Shown here in pieces: positions 9,020 to 18,835 of a stretch of 64,000 bases of DNA. Position 1 is the first letter of the stretch. Every line of letters starts with the position of its first letter. This DNA is from Parahoeflea alexandrii (GTDB lineage: Bacteria > Pseudomonadota > Alphaproteobacteria > Rhizobiales > Rhizobiaceae): assembly GCF_027214025.1 (NCBI RefSeq), contig NZ_JAPWHB010000001.1, positions 248,001 to 312,000 of the forward strand, in the 5' to 3' direction. The notes under the pieces were generated by a model. That model ran no database searches. It worked only from the letters and a program-made list of their open reading frames with translations, and was not told where the DNA came from. The translations under genes were made by a program, and so were the position numbers.

Positions 9020-10384
9020 TTATACGCCAAGCGATTTCAATTTGCGATGCAGGGCGGACCGTTCCATCCCCACAAATTCGGCGGTCCGGGAAATGTTGCC
9101 ACCGAACCGGTTGATCTGGGCAATCAGATAGTCCCGCTCGAACAGCTCGCGCGCCTCGCGCAAGGGAAGCGTCATGATGTGGTTGGAGCCCGCGGCCGAG
9201 GTCTTGGGCAGCATGTCGGAGACGTCATCAGGCAGCATGTCGGCGCTGATGACGGTGTCGGGGCCATCGGAGCGGGCCAGAATCATCAGCCGTTCCATAT
9301 AGTTGCGCAACTGGCGGATGTTGCCGGGCCAGGTATGGGCCTGGATCACAGCCAGCGCATCATCACCAATGCGGCGGTTTCTGATGCCCGCCTGTTCGGA
9401 AATCTGACGCATGAAGGTGTCGACCAGGAAGGGAATGTCTTCGCGCCGTTCGCTGAGCGAGGGCACCCGCACGGGCACCACGGCGAGACGGTGATAGAGA
9501 TCCTCCCGGAAATCGCCTGCGGCAATAAGCTCCTCGAGGTTGCGGGCGGTCGAGGACAGGATGCGCACATCCACCTTGACCCTCTTGGTGCCGCCGACCC
9601 GCTCGAACTGCTGGTCGACCAGCACCCGCAGGATCTTGCTCTGGGTACCGCGCGGCATGTCGGCCACTTCGTCGAGATAGAGAATGCCGCCATGGGCTTC
9701 CTCCAGCGCTCCGACCTTGCGCTCGTGGCTTGCCGCACTTTCGGTGCCAAACAGCGCCACTTCCATGCGCTCGGGCGTGATCGCTGCGGCATTGAGAACC
9801 ACGAACGGACCGCCTGCCCGTGAGGACTTCCGGTGGATCAGCCGCGCCACCAGTTCCTTGCCGGACCCGGAGGGTCCGAGGATCATCACCCGGCTGTTGG
9901 TGGGGGCGATCTTGTCGATCGACTGCTTGAGCTGGGAGACGGCGACCGATGTCCCGATCAGCTCCACCGGATCGCCGGACCGCTTCTTGAGCTCGGTGAC
10001 TTCGCGCTTGAGATTGGATGTCTCAAGCGCCCGTTCGGCAGCCAGCAGCAGGCGGTCGGCCTTGAACGGCTTCTCAATGAAATCATAGGCGCCGCGCTGG
10101 ATTGCCGATACCGCGGTTTCGATATTGCCGTGACCGGAAATCATCACCACCGGCAGATCGGGATAGCGCGCCTTGATCTCGTCAAGCAGCGCCAGGCCGT
10201 CCAGCCGGCTGCCCTGCAGCCAGATATCGAGGAAAATCAGACGCGGAACACGGTCGGAAATCGCAGCCAGCGCGGAATCGCTGTCTGCCGCCGTTCGTGT
10301 TTCATGCCCCTCGTCATCGAGAATGCCGGATACGATATCGCGTATGTCGGCTTCGTCATCTACGACCAGAATGTCAGACGCCAT
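9020..10384 (-). CDS. ntrX: Nitrogen/redox response regulator NtrX
   Basis: A 454-residue response regulator, partner of NtrY. The receiver has acidic residues near 9-11 and the phospho-acceptor Asp53 (FLDIWLQ). The AAA+ domain has the Walker A LGPSGSGKE near 169-177. A C-terminal Fis-type helix-turn-helix ends SALHRKLKSLGV. Where sigma-54 activators have GAFTGA, this protein reads TESAASHERK (about 214-223). It therefore should not activate sigma-54 in the classical way, as known for alphaproteobacterial NtrX. Its start overlaps the ntrY stop by 11 bases, indicating coupled translation. Confidence 0.95.
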   Translation of the reverse strand: MASDILVVDDEADIRDIVSGILDDEGHETRTAADSDSALAAISDRVPRLIFLDIWLQGSRLDGLALLDEIKARYPDLPVVMISGHGNIETAVSAIQRGAYDFIEKPFKADRLLLAAERALETSNLKREVTELKKRSGDPVELIGTSVAVSQLKQSIDKIAPTNSRVMILGPSGSGKELVARLIHRKSSRAGGPFVVLNAAAITPERMEVALFGTESAASHERKVGALEEAHGGILYLDEVADMPRGTQSKILRVLVDQQFERVGGTKRVKVDVRILSSTARNLEELIAAGDFREDLYHRLAVVPVRVPSLSERREDIPFLVDTFMRQISEQAGIRNRRIGDDALAVIQAHTWPGNIRQLRNYMERLMILARSDGPDTVISADMLPDDVSDMLPKTSAAGSNHIMTLPLREARELFERDYLIAQINRFGGNISRTAEFVGMERSALHRKLKSLGV

Positions 10385-12713
10385 CTGCCGGTTCCCTTTC
10401 GTTTTCTTCTTCTTCGCTGCTGGTCTGGGCTTCCACCGGAAGGCGGACCGTAATCATCGCCCCCCTGCCCTCGTCGACGTCGGCGGGTGCGTCCCGCAAC
10501 TGGATCGTGCCGCCGTGATCGTCGATGATTTTCTTGACGATGGCGAGGCCGAGGCCCGTGCCCTTCTCGCGCATGGTCATGTAGGGCTCGAGCAGCCTGT
10601 GGCGGTTCTCCCCGGGCAGGCCGCGGCCATTGTCGATGATGTCGACGATATATTCCCGCTCGTCGGGGGAGCGATGCGCCCGCAGGACGATGAGCTTGCC
10701 GGAACGTTCCTGGTCGGGGGGGACGGCATCGATCGCCTCGGTGGCGTTCTTGATCAGGTTGCCAAAGGCCTGCCCGAGCATCCGCGGGTCGAACTCTCCT
10801 TCCAGCGGAACCTCCGGCAACTCGTTCCTGAACTCGATATCGGAACGGCCGACCTCGCGCAGGAACGCCGCATCCTTGATGATGTCGCGCAAATCGGTGC
10901 GTATCTTGGACGGTTTTGGCATGCGGGCAAAGGACGAAAACTCGTCGACCATGCGGCCGATATCCTCGACCTGGCGGACGATGGTATTGGTGCACTGGTC
11001 GAAGACGGCGCGGTCGTCTTCGGGGATCTGCTTGCCGTAGCGGCGGCGGATGCGCTCGGCGGAGAGCTGGATCGGCGTCAGCGGGTTCTTGATTTCATGG
11101 GCGATGCGCCGGGCCACATCGGCCCAGGCGGTGGAGCGCTGGGCAATCAACAGATCGGTGATGTCATCGAGCGTGACAACGAAGGACTCGAGCCCATCAT
11201 GGCTTTCCTCCCGGGTCACCTTGACATTGAGCGTGCGCTCCTTGCCACTGCGGTAAAGCGTGACCTGGGCCATCGCCGAGGCACGCGGCCGCATCGAGGC
11301 TTCCGCCATCACGGTCTCGAACTCCGGCGCCAGCCGGGTAAAATGATGGCCGATGACTTCGGCTTCGCCGCCGCCCAGAATCTCGCAGGCCGAGCGGTTG
11401 GCGATGGTGACCTCGCCATTGTGATCGACGCCGACGACGCCGGCGGATACCCCCGACAGCACGGCTTCGGTGAAGCGCCGCCGGTCGTCGATCTGGTCCT
11501 TTGCCGACAGGATCTCGTCACGTTGGGTGCGGATCTGAACGATCATGTTGTTGAAGGTCTGCGCCAGCGAACCGACATCGCCATCTGAGGCGTGCACCGG
11601 CACCACCACGTCGAGATTGCCGCTGGCGACATCGTCGGACGCGCCGATCAACACCCGAATCGGGCGAACCAGCCGGTCGGCAACCGCAATAGCTGTCCAG
11701 ATCGCCGACAACAGCACGATCAGGGCAAAGCCGAGATAGAGAATGCCGAAGGCCAGCTGCAGCGACGCGCGGCCCTGCTCCAGCGTCTGGTATTCCTGGG
11801 TCGCCTCCTCCATCAGCCGCATCGAGCGCATGACTTCGGGATCGACCACGCGAACAGTGTAGAGCAGCGTGCCGCTGATCTGCTGCAGCGGAATCAGCGC
11901 GCCCACCAGATTGGTGACGCCGGGCGGAATCAGCGTCGGCTGGCCCTTGACCGCGTCGCTGAGCGCCTGTTCCGGCACCGCCGGCAATGGCCGCTCGGTC
12001 TCGATGTCGGCCTGGACGATGACGCTGCCGTCCTCGCGGATCAGAAACGCGCCCAGCAGTCCGCGGCCGGTCGCCTGGCGGGTCATGAATTGGGTAAAGC
12101 CGACCCGGTCAAGCGAATAGAGCGAACGGACGTTGTCCAGATCATTGGCCATCGATACCGTCTGCCCCTGCAGAAACCGCGCATTTTCAAGAACATAGGC
12201 CTGCGCAACCGACAAAGACGAATTGACGATCGACTTGGTCCGGATCGAGAACCAGCGATCCAGCCCGACATCGAGCGTGACCGAGGCGACGATGGCCACC
12301 AAAATGGCCGGCAGGATGGCCACGATCGAGAACAGCCCGACGATGCGAATATGGAGTTTTGCCGCCGCCTTGCCGCGCCGCCGGGCCTTGAGCAGCGTGC
12401 GGATTTCGAGAAACACCAGCATCACCAGTCCGATGACGAAGATCAGATTGATCACCACCGCTCCCAGCACGACCTGATCGACCGGCTCGATGGGCGTCAG
12501 CCCGAGAAGGATCGCAAACGAGACCAGAGCGCTGAGGAATGCCGAGACGACCAGCGCAATGCCGGGCAGCGTGAACAGGTTGCGACGACCGGCTGAGTGA
12601 CCGTGGACCGCCATATCCCCGGGCTCCATGGGGTCGAGCTCAGGCGCGCCGAATTTCCGGCTTTCTTCTGTCAGGCCGGCATGGGCCGGTCCGGACGCCG
12701 TGTCGATTGCCAT
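10374..12713 (-). CDS. ntrY: Sensor histidine kinase NtrY
   Basis: A 779-residue membrane sensor kinase of the NtrYX pair (nitrogen, redox and envelope signals). The N-terminus has about three membrane segments (from LFTLPGIALVVSAFLSALVS) and a periplasmic loop. A fourth hydrophobic segment (ILYLGFALIVLLSAIWTAIA) leads to HAMP, then PAS, and the kinase core with the phospho-acceptor His in [12 protein letters not shown] near residue 535. N box (NLIKNATEAID), G1 and G2 (GTGLGLAIVKKI) are intact. Start: ATG 12713 is preferred over an upstream in-frame codon at 12761 because MAIDTAS follows a purine-rich GGAG/AGGAA stretch. A 35-base inverted repeat lies just upstream of the start. Confidence 0.94.
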   Translation of the reverse strand: MAIDTASGPAHAGLTEESRKFGAPELDPMEPGDMAVHGHSAGRRNLFTLPGIALVVSAFLSALVSFAILLGLTPIEPVDQVVLGAVVINLIFVIGLVMLVFLEIRTLLKARRRGKAAAKLHIRIVGLFSIVAILPAILVAIVASVTLDVGLDRWFSIRTKSIVNSSLSVAQAYVLENARFLQGQTVSMANDLDNVRSLYSLDRVGFTQFMTRQATGRGLLGAFLIREDGSVIVQADIETERPLPAVPEQALSDAVKGQPTLIPPGVTNLVGALIPLQQISGTLLYTVRVVDPEVMRSMRLMEEATQEYQTLEQGRASLQLAFGILYLGFALIVLLSAIWTAIAVADRLVRPIRVLIGASDDVASGNLDVVVPVHASDGDVGSLAQTFNNMIVQIRTQRDEILSAKDQIDDRRRFTEAVLSGVSAGVVGVDHNGEVTIANRSACEILGGGEAEVIGHHFTRLAPEFETVMAEASMRPRASAMAQVTLYRSGKERTLNVKVTREESHDGLESFVVTLDDITDLLIAQRSTAWADVARRIAHEIKNPLTPIQLSAERIRRRYGKQIPEDDRAVFDQCTNTIVRQVEDIGRMVDEFSSFARMPKPSKIRTDLRDIIKDAAFLREVGRSDIEFRNELPEVPLEGEFDPRMLGQAFGNLIKNATEAIDAVPPDQERSGKLIVLRAHRSPDEREYIVDIIDNGRGLPGENRHRLLEPYMTMREKGTGLGLAIVKKIIDDHGGTIQLRDAPADVDEGRGAMITVRLPVEAQTSSEEEENEREPADGV

Positions 12714-12731
12714 TTCCTGTCTGCCACTCCA

Positions 12732-12766
12732 GTTGCGTTCGGACCGTACCGTTGCGAACAAGCAAC
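12732..12766 (-). repeat. Inverted repeat in the ntrY leader
   Basis: Arms GTTGC-GTTCG (12732-12741) and CGAAC-aa-GCAAC (12755-12766) are complementary over ten pairs with a two-base bulge. In the mRNA the hairpin ends 18 bases before the ntrY start codon. It lacks a T tract, so it is not a standard terminator. It could tune ntrY translation or ntrC-ntrY read-through, or be a protein site. Confidence 0.4.
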
Positions 12767-12854
12767 AGAATGTGGCGAAAATGCAACTTCCGGATAGGCC
12801 CTGTCAAGCAGTGCCGGTGCCGGCCGGCTTTGTCTGGCCGGGGTCAGACCTGGG

Positions 12855-14306
12855 TCAAACCGGGCGCGGCGAGCGATAGACGGTCACGCCCAGTTCCCGG
12901 ATCTTCTTGCGCAGGGTGTTTCGGTTGAGGCCGAGCAGATCGGCAGCCTTGATCTGGTTGCCGCGGGTGGCGGTCAGCGCCGCGAGAATCAGCGGATACT
13001 CGACCTCCTCCAGCACACGCTGGTAAAGGCCGGAGGGCGGAAGATCCTCGCCGAAGCCGGCGAAGTAGCGGCGCATGTTCTCTTCCACCGACTGGGCGAT
13101 GGTGACCGGCCCCATCGAGGTCGAGCCTTGCGGCGACGGTGGCTCGGGCGATTCGATCCTGAGTTCGTTGTCGATGATCTCGCGGGTGATGACATCCTGC
13201 GGATAGAGCGCCATCACCCGGCGGACGACGTTTTCCAGCTCGCGCACGTTGCCCGGCCACGGGTAGGCCTTGAGCAGATCCAGTGCCTCGCCGTCGAACC
13301 GCTTGGCATCGAGCCCCTCGCCCACCGCCTGGCGGACGAAGTGACGGACCAGGTCCGGCACGTCCTCGGCACGATCGCGGAGCGCAGGCAGACGCAGCGG
13401 CACGACGTTGAGCCGGTAAAAAAGATCCTCGCGGAAAAGACCCTGATTGATGAGGATCTTGAGGTCCTTGTTGGTGGCGGCAACAATCCGCACATCGGTC
13501 TTGATCGGGGTGCGGCCGCCGACGGTGGTGTACTCGCCCTGCTGCAGCACGCGCAGCAGCCGGGTCTGGGCATCCATCGGCATGTCGCCGATCTCATCGA
13601 GGAACAGCGTTCCGCCCTCCGCCTGCTCGAAACGGCCGGTGGACTTGTTCTGGGCGCCGGTAAAGGCGCCCTTCTCGTGTCCGAACAGTTCTGATTCGAT
13701 CAGGTCGCGCGGAATCGCGGCCATGTTGATGGCGACGAAGGGGCCATTGCGGCGCTTGCCGTAGTCGTGCAGCGCGCGCGCCACCAGTTCCTTGCCGGTG
13801 CCCGATTCACCGGTGATCATCAGCGTCAGGTCGGTCTGCATCAGCCGGGCCAGAACCCGGTAGATTTCCTGCATGGCGGCGGAGCGGCCGACCAGCGGCA
13901 TGCCCTCGGTGGTTTCCTCGGGCTGGGCTGAAAGCTTGCGCGGTTCCGATAGCGCCCGGCCGATGGTGCCGATCATCTCGGTCAGGTCGAACGGTTTGGG
14001 AAGGTAATCATAGGCGCCGCCTTCTGACGCCTTGATCGCCGTCATGAAGGTGTTCTGCGCGCTCATCACCAGCACGGGCAGGTCCGGCCGGGCGCGGCGA
14101 ATCCGCGGCAGCATGTCGAAGGCGTTCTCGTCGGGCATGATCACATCGGTGATGACGAGATCGCCATCACCGGCAGAGACCCAGCGCCAGAGCGTCGCGG
14201 CATTGGAGGTAATGCGCACATCGTAGCCGGCCCGGGTCAAGGCCTGGTTAAGGACCGTACGGATCGCCGCGTCATCATCGGCAACAAGAATAGTGGCTTT
14301 GCCCAT
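12855..14306 (-). CDS. ntrC: Nitrogen regulation response regulator NtrC (NtrC/GlnG)
   Basis: A 483-residue sigma-54 activator that, when phosphorylated by NtrB, turns on nitrogen-scavenging genes. The receiver has the phospho-acceptor Asp54 ([11 protein letters not shown]). The AAA+ domain has Walker A GESGTGKE (166-173) and an intact GAFTGA loop (213-218), which contacts sigma-54. The C-terminal Fis-type helix-turn-helix is present ([18 protein letters not shown]). ATG 14306 ([12 protein letters not shown]) is the start that fits the receiver fold. It lies 4 bases after the ntrB stop and 141 bases before ntrY. Confidence 0.97.
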   Translation of the reverse strand: MGKATILVADDDAAIRTVLNQALTRAGYDVRITSNAATLWRWVSAGDGDLVITDVIMPDENAFDMLPRIRRARPDLPVLVMSAQNTFMTAIKASEGGAYDYLPKPFDLTEMIGTIGRALSEPRKLSAQPEETTEGMPLVGRSAAMQEIYRVLARLMQTDLTLMITGESGTGKELVARALHDYGKRRNGPFVAINMAAIPRDLIESELFGHEKGAFTGAQNKSTGRFEQAEGGTLFLDEIGDMPMDAQTRLLRVLQQGEYTTVGGRTPIKTDVRIVAATNKDLKILINQGLFREDLFYRLNVVPLRLPALRDRAEDVPDLVRHFVRQAVGEGLDAKRFDGEALDLLKAYPWPGNVRELENVVRRVMALYPQDVITREIIDNELRIESPEPPSPQGSTSMGPVTIAQSVEENMRRYFAGFGEDLPPSGLYQRVLEEVEYPLILAALTATRGNQIKAADLLGLNRNTLRKKIRELGVTVYRSPRPV

Positions 14307-14310
14307 CGGT

Positions 14311-15474
14311 TCAGTCCTTTTGTCCAGGAGCCCTGCCCTTGGGGGAGGCAATCGGCTTTATTGGCCGGCCGTCGGGCGAAACCGGCATCAGAATGCGGAA
14401 GGTAGTCTTGCGGCTCTGGCTGTCACACTCGACGATACCGCCATGGCCGCCGACTATTTTTGCGACCAGCGCCAGACCGAGGCCGGATCCGTTGGTCTTG
14501 GTGGTGATGAACGGATCGAACAGGTGCGAGACAAGATCGGCGGGCACGCCGGGGCCGTTGTCCTGCACGCAGAATTCGAGCGGCAGCGACACCTTTTCTC
14601 GGGTTCCGGCGACCGACAGCCGGATGCCGGGGCGGTAGGCCGTGGTCAGCACGATCTCGCCATCCGGATCGTCACCGATGGATTCGGCGGCGTTCTTGAC
14701 CAGGTTGAGGAAGACCTGGACCAGCTGATCGCGATTGGCATAGACCGACGGCAGCGAGGGGTCGTAGAGCTCGACAAACCTGATCTTGCGGGCAAAGCCC
14801 GCCTTTGCGACGGCCTTGACGTGGTCGAGCACGGAATGGATGTTGACCGGCACCCGATCGACCGGACGCTCGTCAGAGAATATCTCCATGCGATCGACCA
14901 GCGAGACGATACGATCGGTTTCGTCGCGGATCAGCCGGGCAAGCGCGCGGTCCTCGTCGCCGACCGACATTTCGAGAAGCTGTGCCGCGCCGCGAATGCC
15001 CGACAGCGGGTTCTTGATTTCATGCGCCAGCATCGACGCCAGTCCGGTGACCGAGCGCGCAGCGGCACGATGGGTGAGCTGGCGGTCGATCTTGTCGGCC
15101 ATCGAGCGTTCCTGGAAGACCACCACGACATTGCCGGGAAGCCCCGCCACCGGGGCGACGTAGAGATCGACGAGCTTGTCGCTGCCAAGCCGCGGCGAAC
15201 TGAGATCGACCCGGTATTCGTTGACGGCGGCGCGGCGTTCGCGCACCTGCTCGATGAGTTCGAGCAGCGGGCTGCCGAAGGGAATGAAGGCATCGAGCTT
15301 GTGCCGGCCGAGATGGGCGGCACTGGCGGCAAAGAAGGATTCGGCTTCCCAGTTGGCAAAACAGACCACGCCGTCGGCGTCGACCATGATGACCGGGTGC
15401 TGGATGGCGTTGAGCACCATGCTGGCGGTGTCGGCATCGACGGCCGCGACCTGATCGGCAAGCTTCTCACTCAC
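14311..15474 (-). CDS. ntrB: Nitrogen regulation sensor kinase NtrB (GlnL)
   Basis: A 387-residue soluble histidine kinase/phosphatase that reads nitrogen status through PII proteins and controls NtrC. An N-terminal PAS domain ([17 protein letters not shown]...) precedes the phospho-acceptor His151 in [21 protein letters not shown] box ([12 protein letters not shown]), G1 (VQDNGPGVP) and G2 ([18 protein letters not shown]) follow. It starts with GTG at 15474, and the codon overlaps the dusB stop (GTGA), so translation is coupled to dusB. Confidence 0.96.
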   Translation of the reverse strand: MSEKLADQVAAVDADTASMVLNAIQHPVIMVDADGVVCFANWEAESFFAASAAHLGRHKLDAFIPFGSPLLELIEQVRERRAAVNEYRVDLSSPRLGSDKLVDLYVAPVAGLPGNVVVVFQERSMADKIDRQLTHRAAARSVTGLASMLAHEIKNPLSGIRGAAQLLEMSVGDEDRALARLIRDETDRIVSLVDRMEIFSDERPVDRVPVNIHSVLDHVKAVAKAGFARKIRFVELYDPSLPSVYANRDQLVQVFLNLVKNAAESIGDDPDGEIVLTTAYRPGIRLSVAGTREKVSLPLEFCVQDNGPGVPADLVSHLFDPFITTKTNGSGLGLALVAKIVGGHGGIVECDSQSRKTTFRILMPVSPDGRPIKPIASPKGRAPGQKD

Positions 15475-16484
15475 GCGGCACTCTCCATAATCGAGGGCGA
15501 AACGGCTGATTCGAGCGCATCGGTAAACAGCGCCAGGACCTCATCGGCGTTTGTCGAGGTCATCAGTCTCGCCTTCTGTGGCCCCGGCGTCTGCGGGGCG
15601 AGCGTTTCAAGGTACCAGCCGACATGCTTGCGGGCGTGGCGGATGCCGACATCGTCGCCGTAATGGGCGATCATCATCCGGTAGTGTTCCAGCGCCACGG
15701 CATTGCAGGCCGCCCGGTCAGCGGGAATGTCCGGGGAGCCGGCCAGTTCGCCGCAAATCCAGGGCTGACCTTGCGCCGCGCGGCCGATCATCACCGCATC
15801 CGCACCGGAGCGCCGCAGGCACTCGGCGATATCGGCGCGGGAAGTGACGTCGCCATTGGCGATCAGGGGGACCGTGATGGCATCGCGAACGCGGGCGATG
15901 GCATCCCAGTCGGCCGATCCCTTGTAGAACTGCATGCGGGTGCGGCCGTGAATGGTGATCATCTGCACGCCCGCGGCTTCGGCGCGGGCGGCAATATCCG
16001 GCGCGTTGAGCGTGTCGTGGTCCCAGCCCAGCCGCATCTTTAGCGTCACCGGGACCGAGACCGCCTTGACGGTTGCCTCGATGAGAGAAAGCGCATGGTC
16101 GGGATCGCGCATCAGCGCGGAACCGGAATAGCCGCCGGTCACCTTCTTGGCGGGGCAGCCCATGTTGATGTCGATCATGGCGGCGCCGGCATCCTCGGCG
16201 ATGCGCGCCGCCTCACCCATCCAGCGGGCTTCGCGGCCGGCGAGCTGCACTACGTGCGGATCGATGCCGTCGCCGCGCAGGCGCGCATGCGATTCGGGAT
16301 GGTCGATCACCAGTTCGCGGCTTGCCACCATCTCGGTGAAGACCAGCCCTGCCCCGTGCCGCCAGGCCAATTGCCGGAACGGCAGGTCGGAGATACCCGA
16401 CAGCGGCGCCAGAAACACCCGGTTTCGCGCGGTCACCGGGCCAATCCGAAGCGGCTCATCCAATGGTGGGTCGAATTTATGCAT
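15471..16484 (-). CDS. dusB: tRNA-dihydrouridine synthase DusB (NifR3)
   Basis: A 337-residue FMN enzyme that reduces uridines in the tRNA D-loop. It has the TIM-barrel start [18 protein letters not shown] and the catalytic Cys110 in [19 protein letters not shown]. It is first gene of dusB-ntrB-ntrC, an arrangement for which the old name nifR3 was coined in Rhodobacter and rhizobia. The promoter of the whole ntr block should lie in the 179 bases between this start and ispF. Confidence 0.95.
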   Translation of the reverse strand: MHKFDPPLDEPLRIGPVTARNRVFLAPLSGISDLPFRQLAWRHGAGLVFTEMVASRELVIDHPESHARLRGDGIDPHVVQLAGREARWMGEAARIAEDAGAAMIDINMGCPAKKVTGGYSGSALMRDPDHALSLIEATVKAVSVPVTLKMRLGWDHDTLNAPDIAARAEAAGVQMITIHGRTRMQFYKGSADWDAIARVRDAITVPLIANGDVTSRADIAECLRRSGADAVMIGRAAQGQPWICGELAGSPDIPADRAACNAVALEHYRMMIAHYGDDVGIRHARKHVGWYLETLAPQTPGPQKARLMTSTNADEVLALFTDALESAVSPSIMESAA

Positions 16485-16663
16485 GCGATTAGGGCAACTC
16501 TCCTTGTTGCCGCTTTTTTAGACAAATATGCCGGAGTTGCCAAGGCGAATTCACTCGCCAGTCGAGAAAAATGCAAAAGATCTTTTTTCCGGTTAACGCA
16601 AGCCCTAAACACGTCGTGAGCAAGCATGCCAACCCGCAAGCCCCGCCTCCGGAGGAGACACCC

Positions 16664-17185
16664 ATGGCCGACCAGACATCCGCACTTGATCGATTGCCCG
16701 ATGTGCGCACCGGCAACGGCTATGACGTGCACCGGCTGGTACCGGGCAGTTTCGTAACCCTGTGCGGCGTGGAAATCCCGCATGATCAGCGTCTTGACGG
16801 ACATTCCGATGCGGATGTCGGCCTGCATGCGCTGACCGACGCGCTGCTGGCGACCTGCGCCGCCGGCGACATCGGCGACCATTTCCCGCCATCCGAACCG
16901 CAGTGGCGCGGCGCGGCGTCGGAGATCTTCCTTGCCCACGCGGCAGGCATCGTGCGCAAGGCCGGCGGCGTGATCATGAATGCCGATGTCTCGCTGATCG
17001 CGGAAGCGCCGAAGATCGGACCGCACCGGCTCGAAATGCGCCAGTCGCTTGCCCGTATTCTCGGCATCTCCGTCGACCGCTGCTCGGTGAAGGCGACGAC
17101 CAACGAGATGATCGGGTTCATCGGCCGCCGCGAGGGCATCGCGGCGATCGCCACGGCGACCGTGGTGTTCGGAGAGCCGAAATGA
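16664..17185 (+). CDS. ispF: 2-C-methyl-D-erythritol 2,4-cyclodiphosphate synthase IspF, stand-alone (IspD half missing)
   Basis: A 173-residue protein for the MEP pathway of isoprenoid synthesis: it cyclises CDP-ME 2-phosphate to MEcPP. Zinc ligands Asp21 and His23 (GYDVH) and His55 ([10 protein letters not shown]) are present, as is the C-terminal KATTNE...[12 protein letters not shown]. The N-terminal [15 protein letters not shown] closely resembles the linker between IspD and IspF in rhizobial bifunctional IspDF. Only 179 bases separate this gene from dusB, so the ~230-residue IspD domain cannot be here. GGAGGAG (16651-16657) before ATG 16664 shows a genuine start. An in-frame ATG at 16571 adds 31 unrelated residues. 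Confidence 0.93.
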   Translation: MADQTSALDRLPDVRTGNGYDVHRLVPGSFVTLCGVEIPHDQRLDGHSDADVGLHALTDALLATCAAGDIGDHFPPSEPQWRGAASEIFLAHAAGIVRKAGGVIMNADVSLIAEAPKIGPHRLEMRQSLARILGISVDRCSVKATTNEMIGFIGRREGIAAIATATVVFGEPK

Positions 17186-17751
17186 GCGGCGAACCACAAA
17201 GCGAGGCGGCGATGCTTGAGGCGATGCACGCGGAGTGCCGGCGGCTAGCGCAGCAGATCGTCGATACGTTTCCGGCCCTGGGCGCGATGGTGGCGACGGC
17301 CGAATCCTGCACCGGCGGGCTGATCGCCGGCGCGATCACCGATATTGCCGGGTCTTCGACGGTGTTCGACCGGGGGTTCGTCACCTACTCGAACCAGGCC
17401 AAGCAGGACATGCTGGGCGTCCGGGAAACCACGCTTGCATCCTTCGGCGCGGTCTCGGCCCAGGTGGCGACGGAAATGGTGCTCGGCGCGCGGCGGCGCT
17501 CACGCGCGGACTTCGCTGTTTCGGTCACCGGTGTCGCCGGTCCCGGCGGCGGCTCGCCGCACAAGCCTGTCGGCCTGGTGTGGATGGGTCTGTCCGGCCC
17601 GGGCGACCTGACCAGCGCAGTCGAATTGCGCTGGGATCCTGCCTGGAGCCGCGACATGATCCGCGCGGCCACGGTGCGGGCCGCTCTTGAAGCGCTTATC
17701 GGCAGAGCGGCACTTGGTTCAGGCTCTCAGGAAACGCCGGGCTCGCCGTAG
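17182..17751 (+). CDS. pncC: CinA/PncC family nicotinamide-nucleotide amidohydrolase
   Basis: A 189-residue protein made of the CinA C-terminal domain only. It deamidates nicotinamide mononucleotide to nicotinate mononucleotide in pyridine nucleotide recycling. The family motifs [16 protein letters not shown] (with the catalytic Ser) and [17 protein letters not shown] are intact. It overlaps the ispF stop by four bases (ATGA), showing translational coupling. The last 25 bases overlap the end of the convergent coq10-type gene on the other strand. The MoaB-like N-terminal domain of full CinA is absent, which is common in rhizobia. Confidence 0.92.
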   Translation: MSGEPQSEAAMLEAMHAECRRLAQQIVDTFPALGAMVATAESCTGGLIAGAITDIAGSSTVFDRGFVTYSNQAKQDMLGVRETTLASFGAVSAQVATEMVLGARRRSRADFAVSVTGVAGPGGGSPHKPVGLVWMGLSGPGDLTSAVELRWDPAWSRDMIRAATVRAALEALIGRAALGSGSQETPGSP

Positions 17752-18188
17752 ATTTCCCGGGCCCGCTTTTCAAACGCCTCGGCGAACATGCGGAAGGCGC
17801 GGTCGAACATCGACCCCATCAGCGCGCCGAGCACCCTGCTCTTGAATTCGTAATCAATGAAGAAGCGAACCTCGCAGCCGCCATTCCCGTGCGGCTCGAA
17901 GCGCCATTCATTGTTGAGATACTTGAACGGGCCGTCGAGATATTTGACATCGATGGCAAGCTCATCCGGCTTCAGCAGCACCTGGCTGGTGAAGGTCTCG
18001 CGGATCGCCTTGTAGCCCACGGTCATGTCAGCGATCAGCAGGGACTTGTCGTCGCCCTCCTTGCGCGAGCGGACACTGAGCGCCTCGCACAGCGGCAGGA
18101 ATTCCGGGTAACATTCGACATCGGCGACCAGATCGAACATCTGGCGAGGGGAATGGGGAACCTTGCGAGTGGTCTGGTAAGTTGGCAT
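17727..18188 (-). CDS. COQ10/RatA-type START-domain coenzyme Q-binding protein
   Basis: A 153-residue SRPBCC/START-like protein beginning MPTYQTTRKVPHSPRQMFDLVADVECYPEFLP, the polyketide-cyclase signature shared by mitochondrial COQ10 and E. coli RatA. In alphaproteobacteria such proteins are thought to bind ubiquinone and aid respiration, while the ribosome-toxin role claimed for RatA is a competing label. It follows the P-loop kinase gene by 9 bases and lies downstream of lipA, so is probably read from the lipA side. Its last 25 bases overlap pncC tail to tail. Confidence 0.88.
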   Translation of the reverse strand: MPTYQTTRKVPHSPRQMFDLVADVECYPEFLPLCEALSVRSRKEGDDKSLLIADMTVGYKAIRETFTSQVLLKPDELAIDVKYLDGPFKYLNNEWRFEPHGNGGCEVRFFIDYEFKSRVLGALMGSMFDRAFRMFAEAFEKRAREIYGEPGVS

Positions 18189-18197
18189 GGAATGGAG

Positions 18198-18764
18198 CTA
18201 ATCAACCGAAACGGTCATGGCAAGTAGTCGGGCGTTGTCTGACCGGGATTTCAACACGCAAACCGGAACATTCTGCCCAAATGCCGCAAGATTTCGTTCG
18301 ATCTCCGGGCTTTCCGTCTTCTCGAAATTCCAGATGTAAGCAACGAAGTCGCGGCCCAGCCTTTCAGGGCAGCCATCTGCCATGTCAGGACGGGACCGGC
18401 CGCGAAATCGCAACCAGCGCGAGACCACGCCATAGAGCGACATCAGGCGCGGCGGACGCAGCCAGAGCACCAGATGGGTGCGCGGAAGGCGCAACGGCAG
18501 GGTGCCCGGACTTGTGCCATCAAGGATCCAGCGGTCCCGGGCCACGATATCCTGCAATTTTGCCATCGCATCCATCCGGGGCCGCAACTGCCACCCCGGC
18601 AACCAGAAAACTTCCCGGTCCATGGAAACATGAGGCAGGCTGAGACGCCCGGCCAGCTTTCGTGCAAGCGTGCTCTTGCCGCTTCCGGCACAGCCGATGA
18701 CAAGCACCCGATCTGCCGTTTGCAAGCGTTCAGCCGCCTCGTCAACCGTGATTGAAATCGTCAC
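18198..18764 (-). CDS. P-loop adenylate kinase-like protein (topology-modulation/FlaR type)
   Basis: A small P-loop protein, about 188 residues from GTG 18764 (in-frame TTG 18821 is an alternative). Walker A is VIGCAGSGKST at about 22-32, then LPHVSMDREVFWLPGW and DRWILDGTSPGTLPLRL, followed by LVLWLRPPR. This pattern matches the adenylate-kinase-like family often labelled 'topology modulation protein', whose substrate is unknown. It sits between lipA and the coq10-type gene, a place where related genomes usually have no gene as I recall, so it may be a recent insertion. The start codon is uncertain. Confidence 0.75.
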   Translation of the reverse strand: MTISITVDEAAERLQTADRVLVIGCAGSGKSTLARKLAGRLSLPHVSMDREVFWLPGWQLRPRMDAMAKLQDIVARDRWILDGTSPGTLPLRLPRTHLVLWLRPPRLMSLYGVVSRWLRFRGRSRPDMADGCPERLGRDFVAYIWNFEKTESPEIERNLAAFGQNVPVCVLKSRSDNARLLAMTVSVD

Positions 18765-18835
18765 GCCGCGTACCCGTACTAAGGCTCCCGCCAACGGGTC
18801 CGATGGCGGGAATGAAAACAACCGGCTCTGAATGT

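Noticed and set aside
16571-16663. N-terminal extension of IspF from ATG 16571 as a remnant of IspD
   Set aside because: The 31 residues show no IspD motif, and the strong Shine-Dalgarno directly before ATG 16664 marks the true start.
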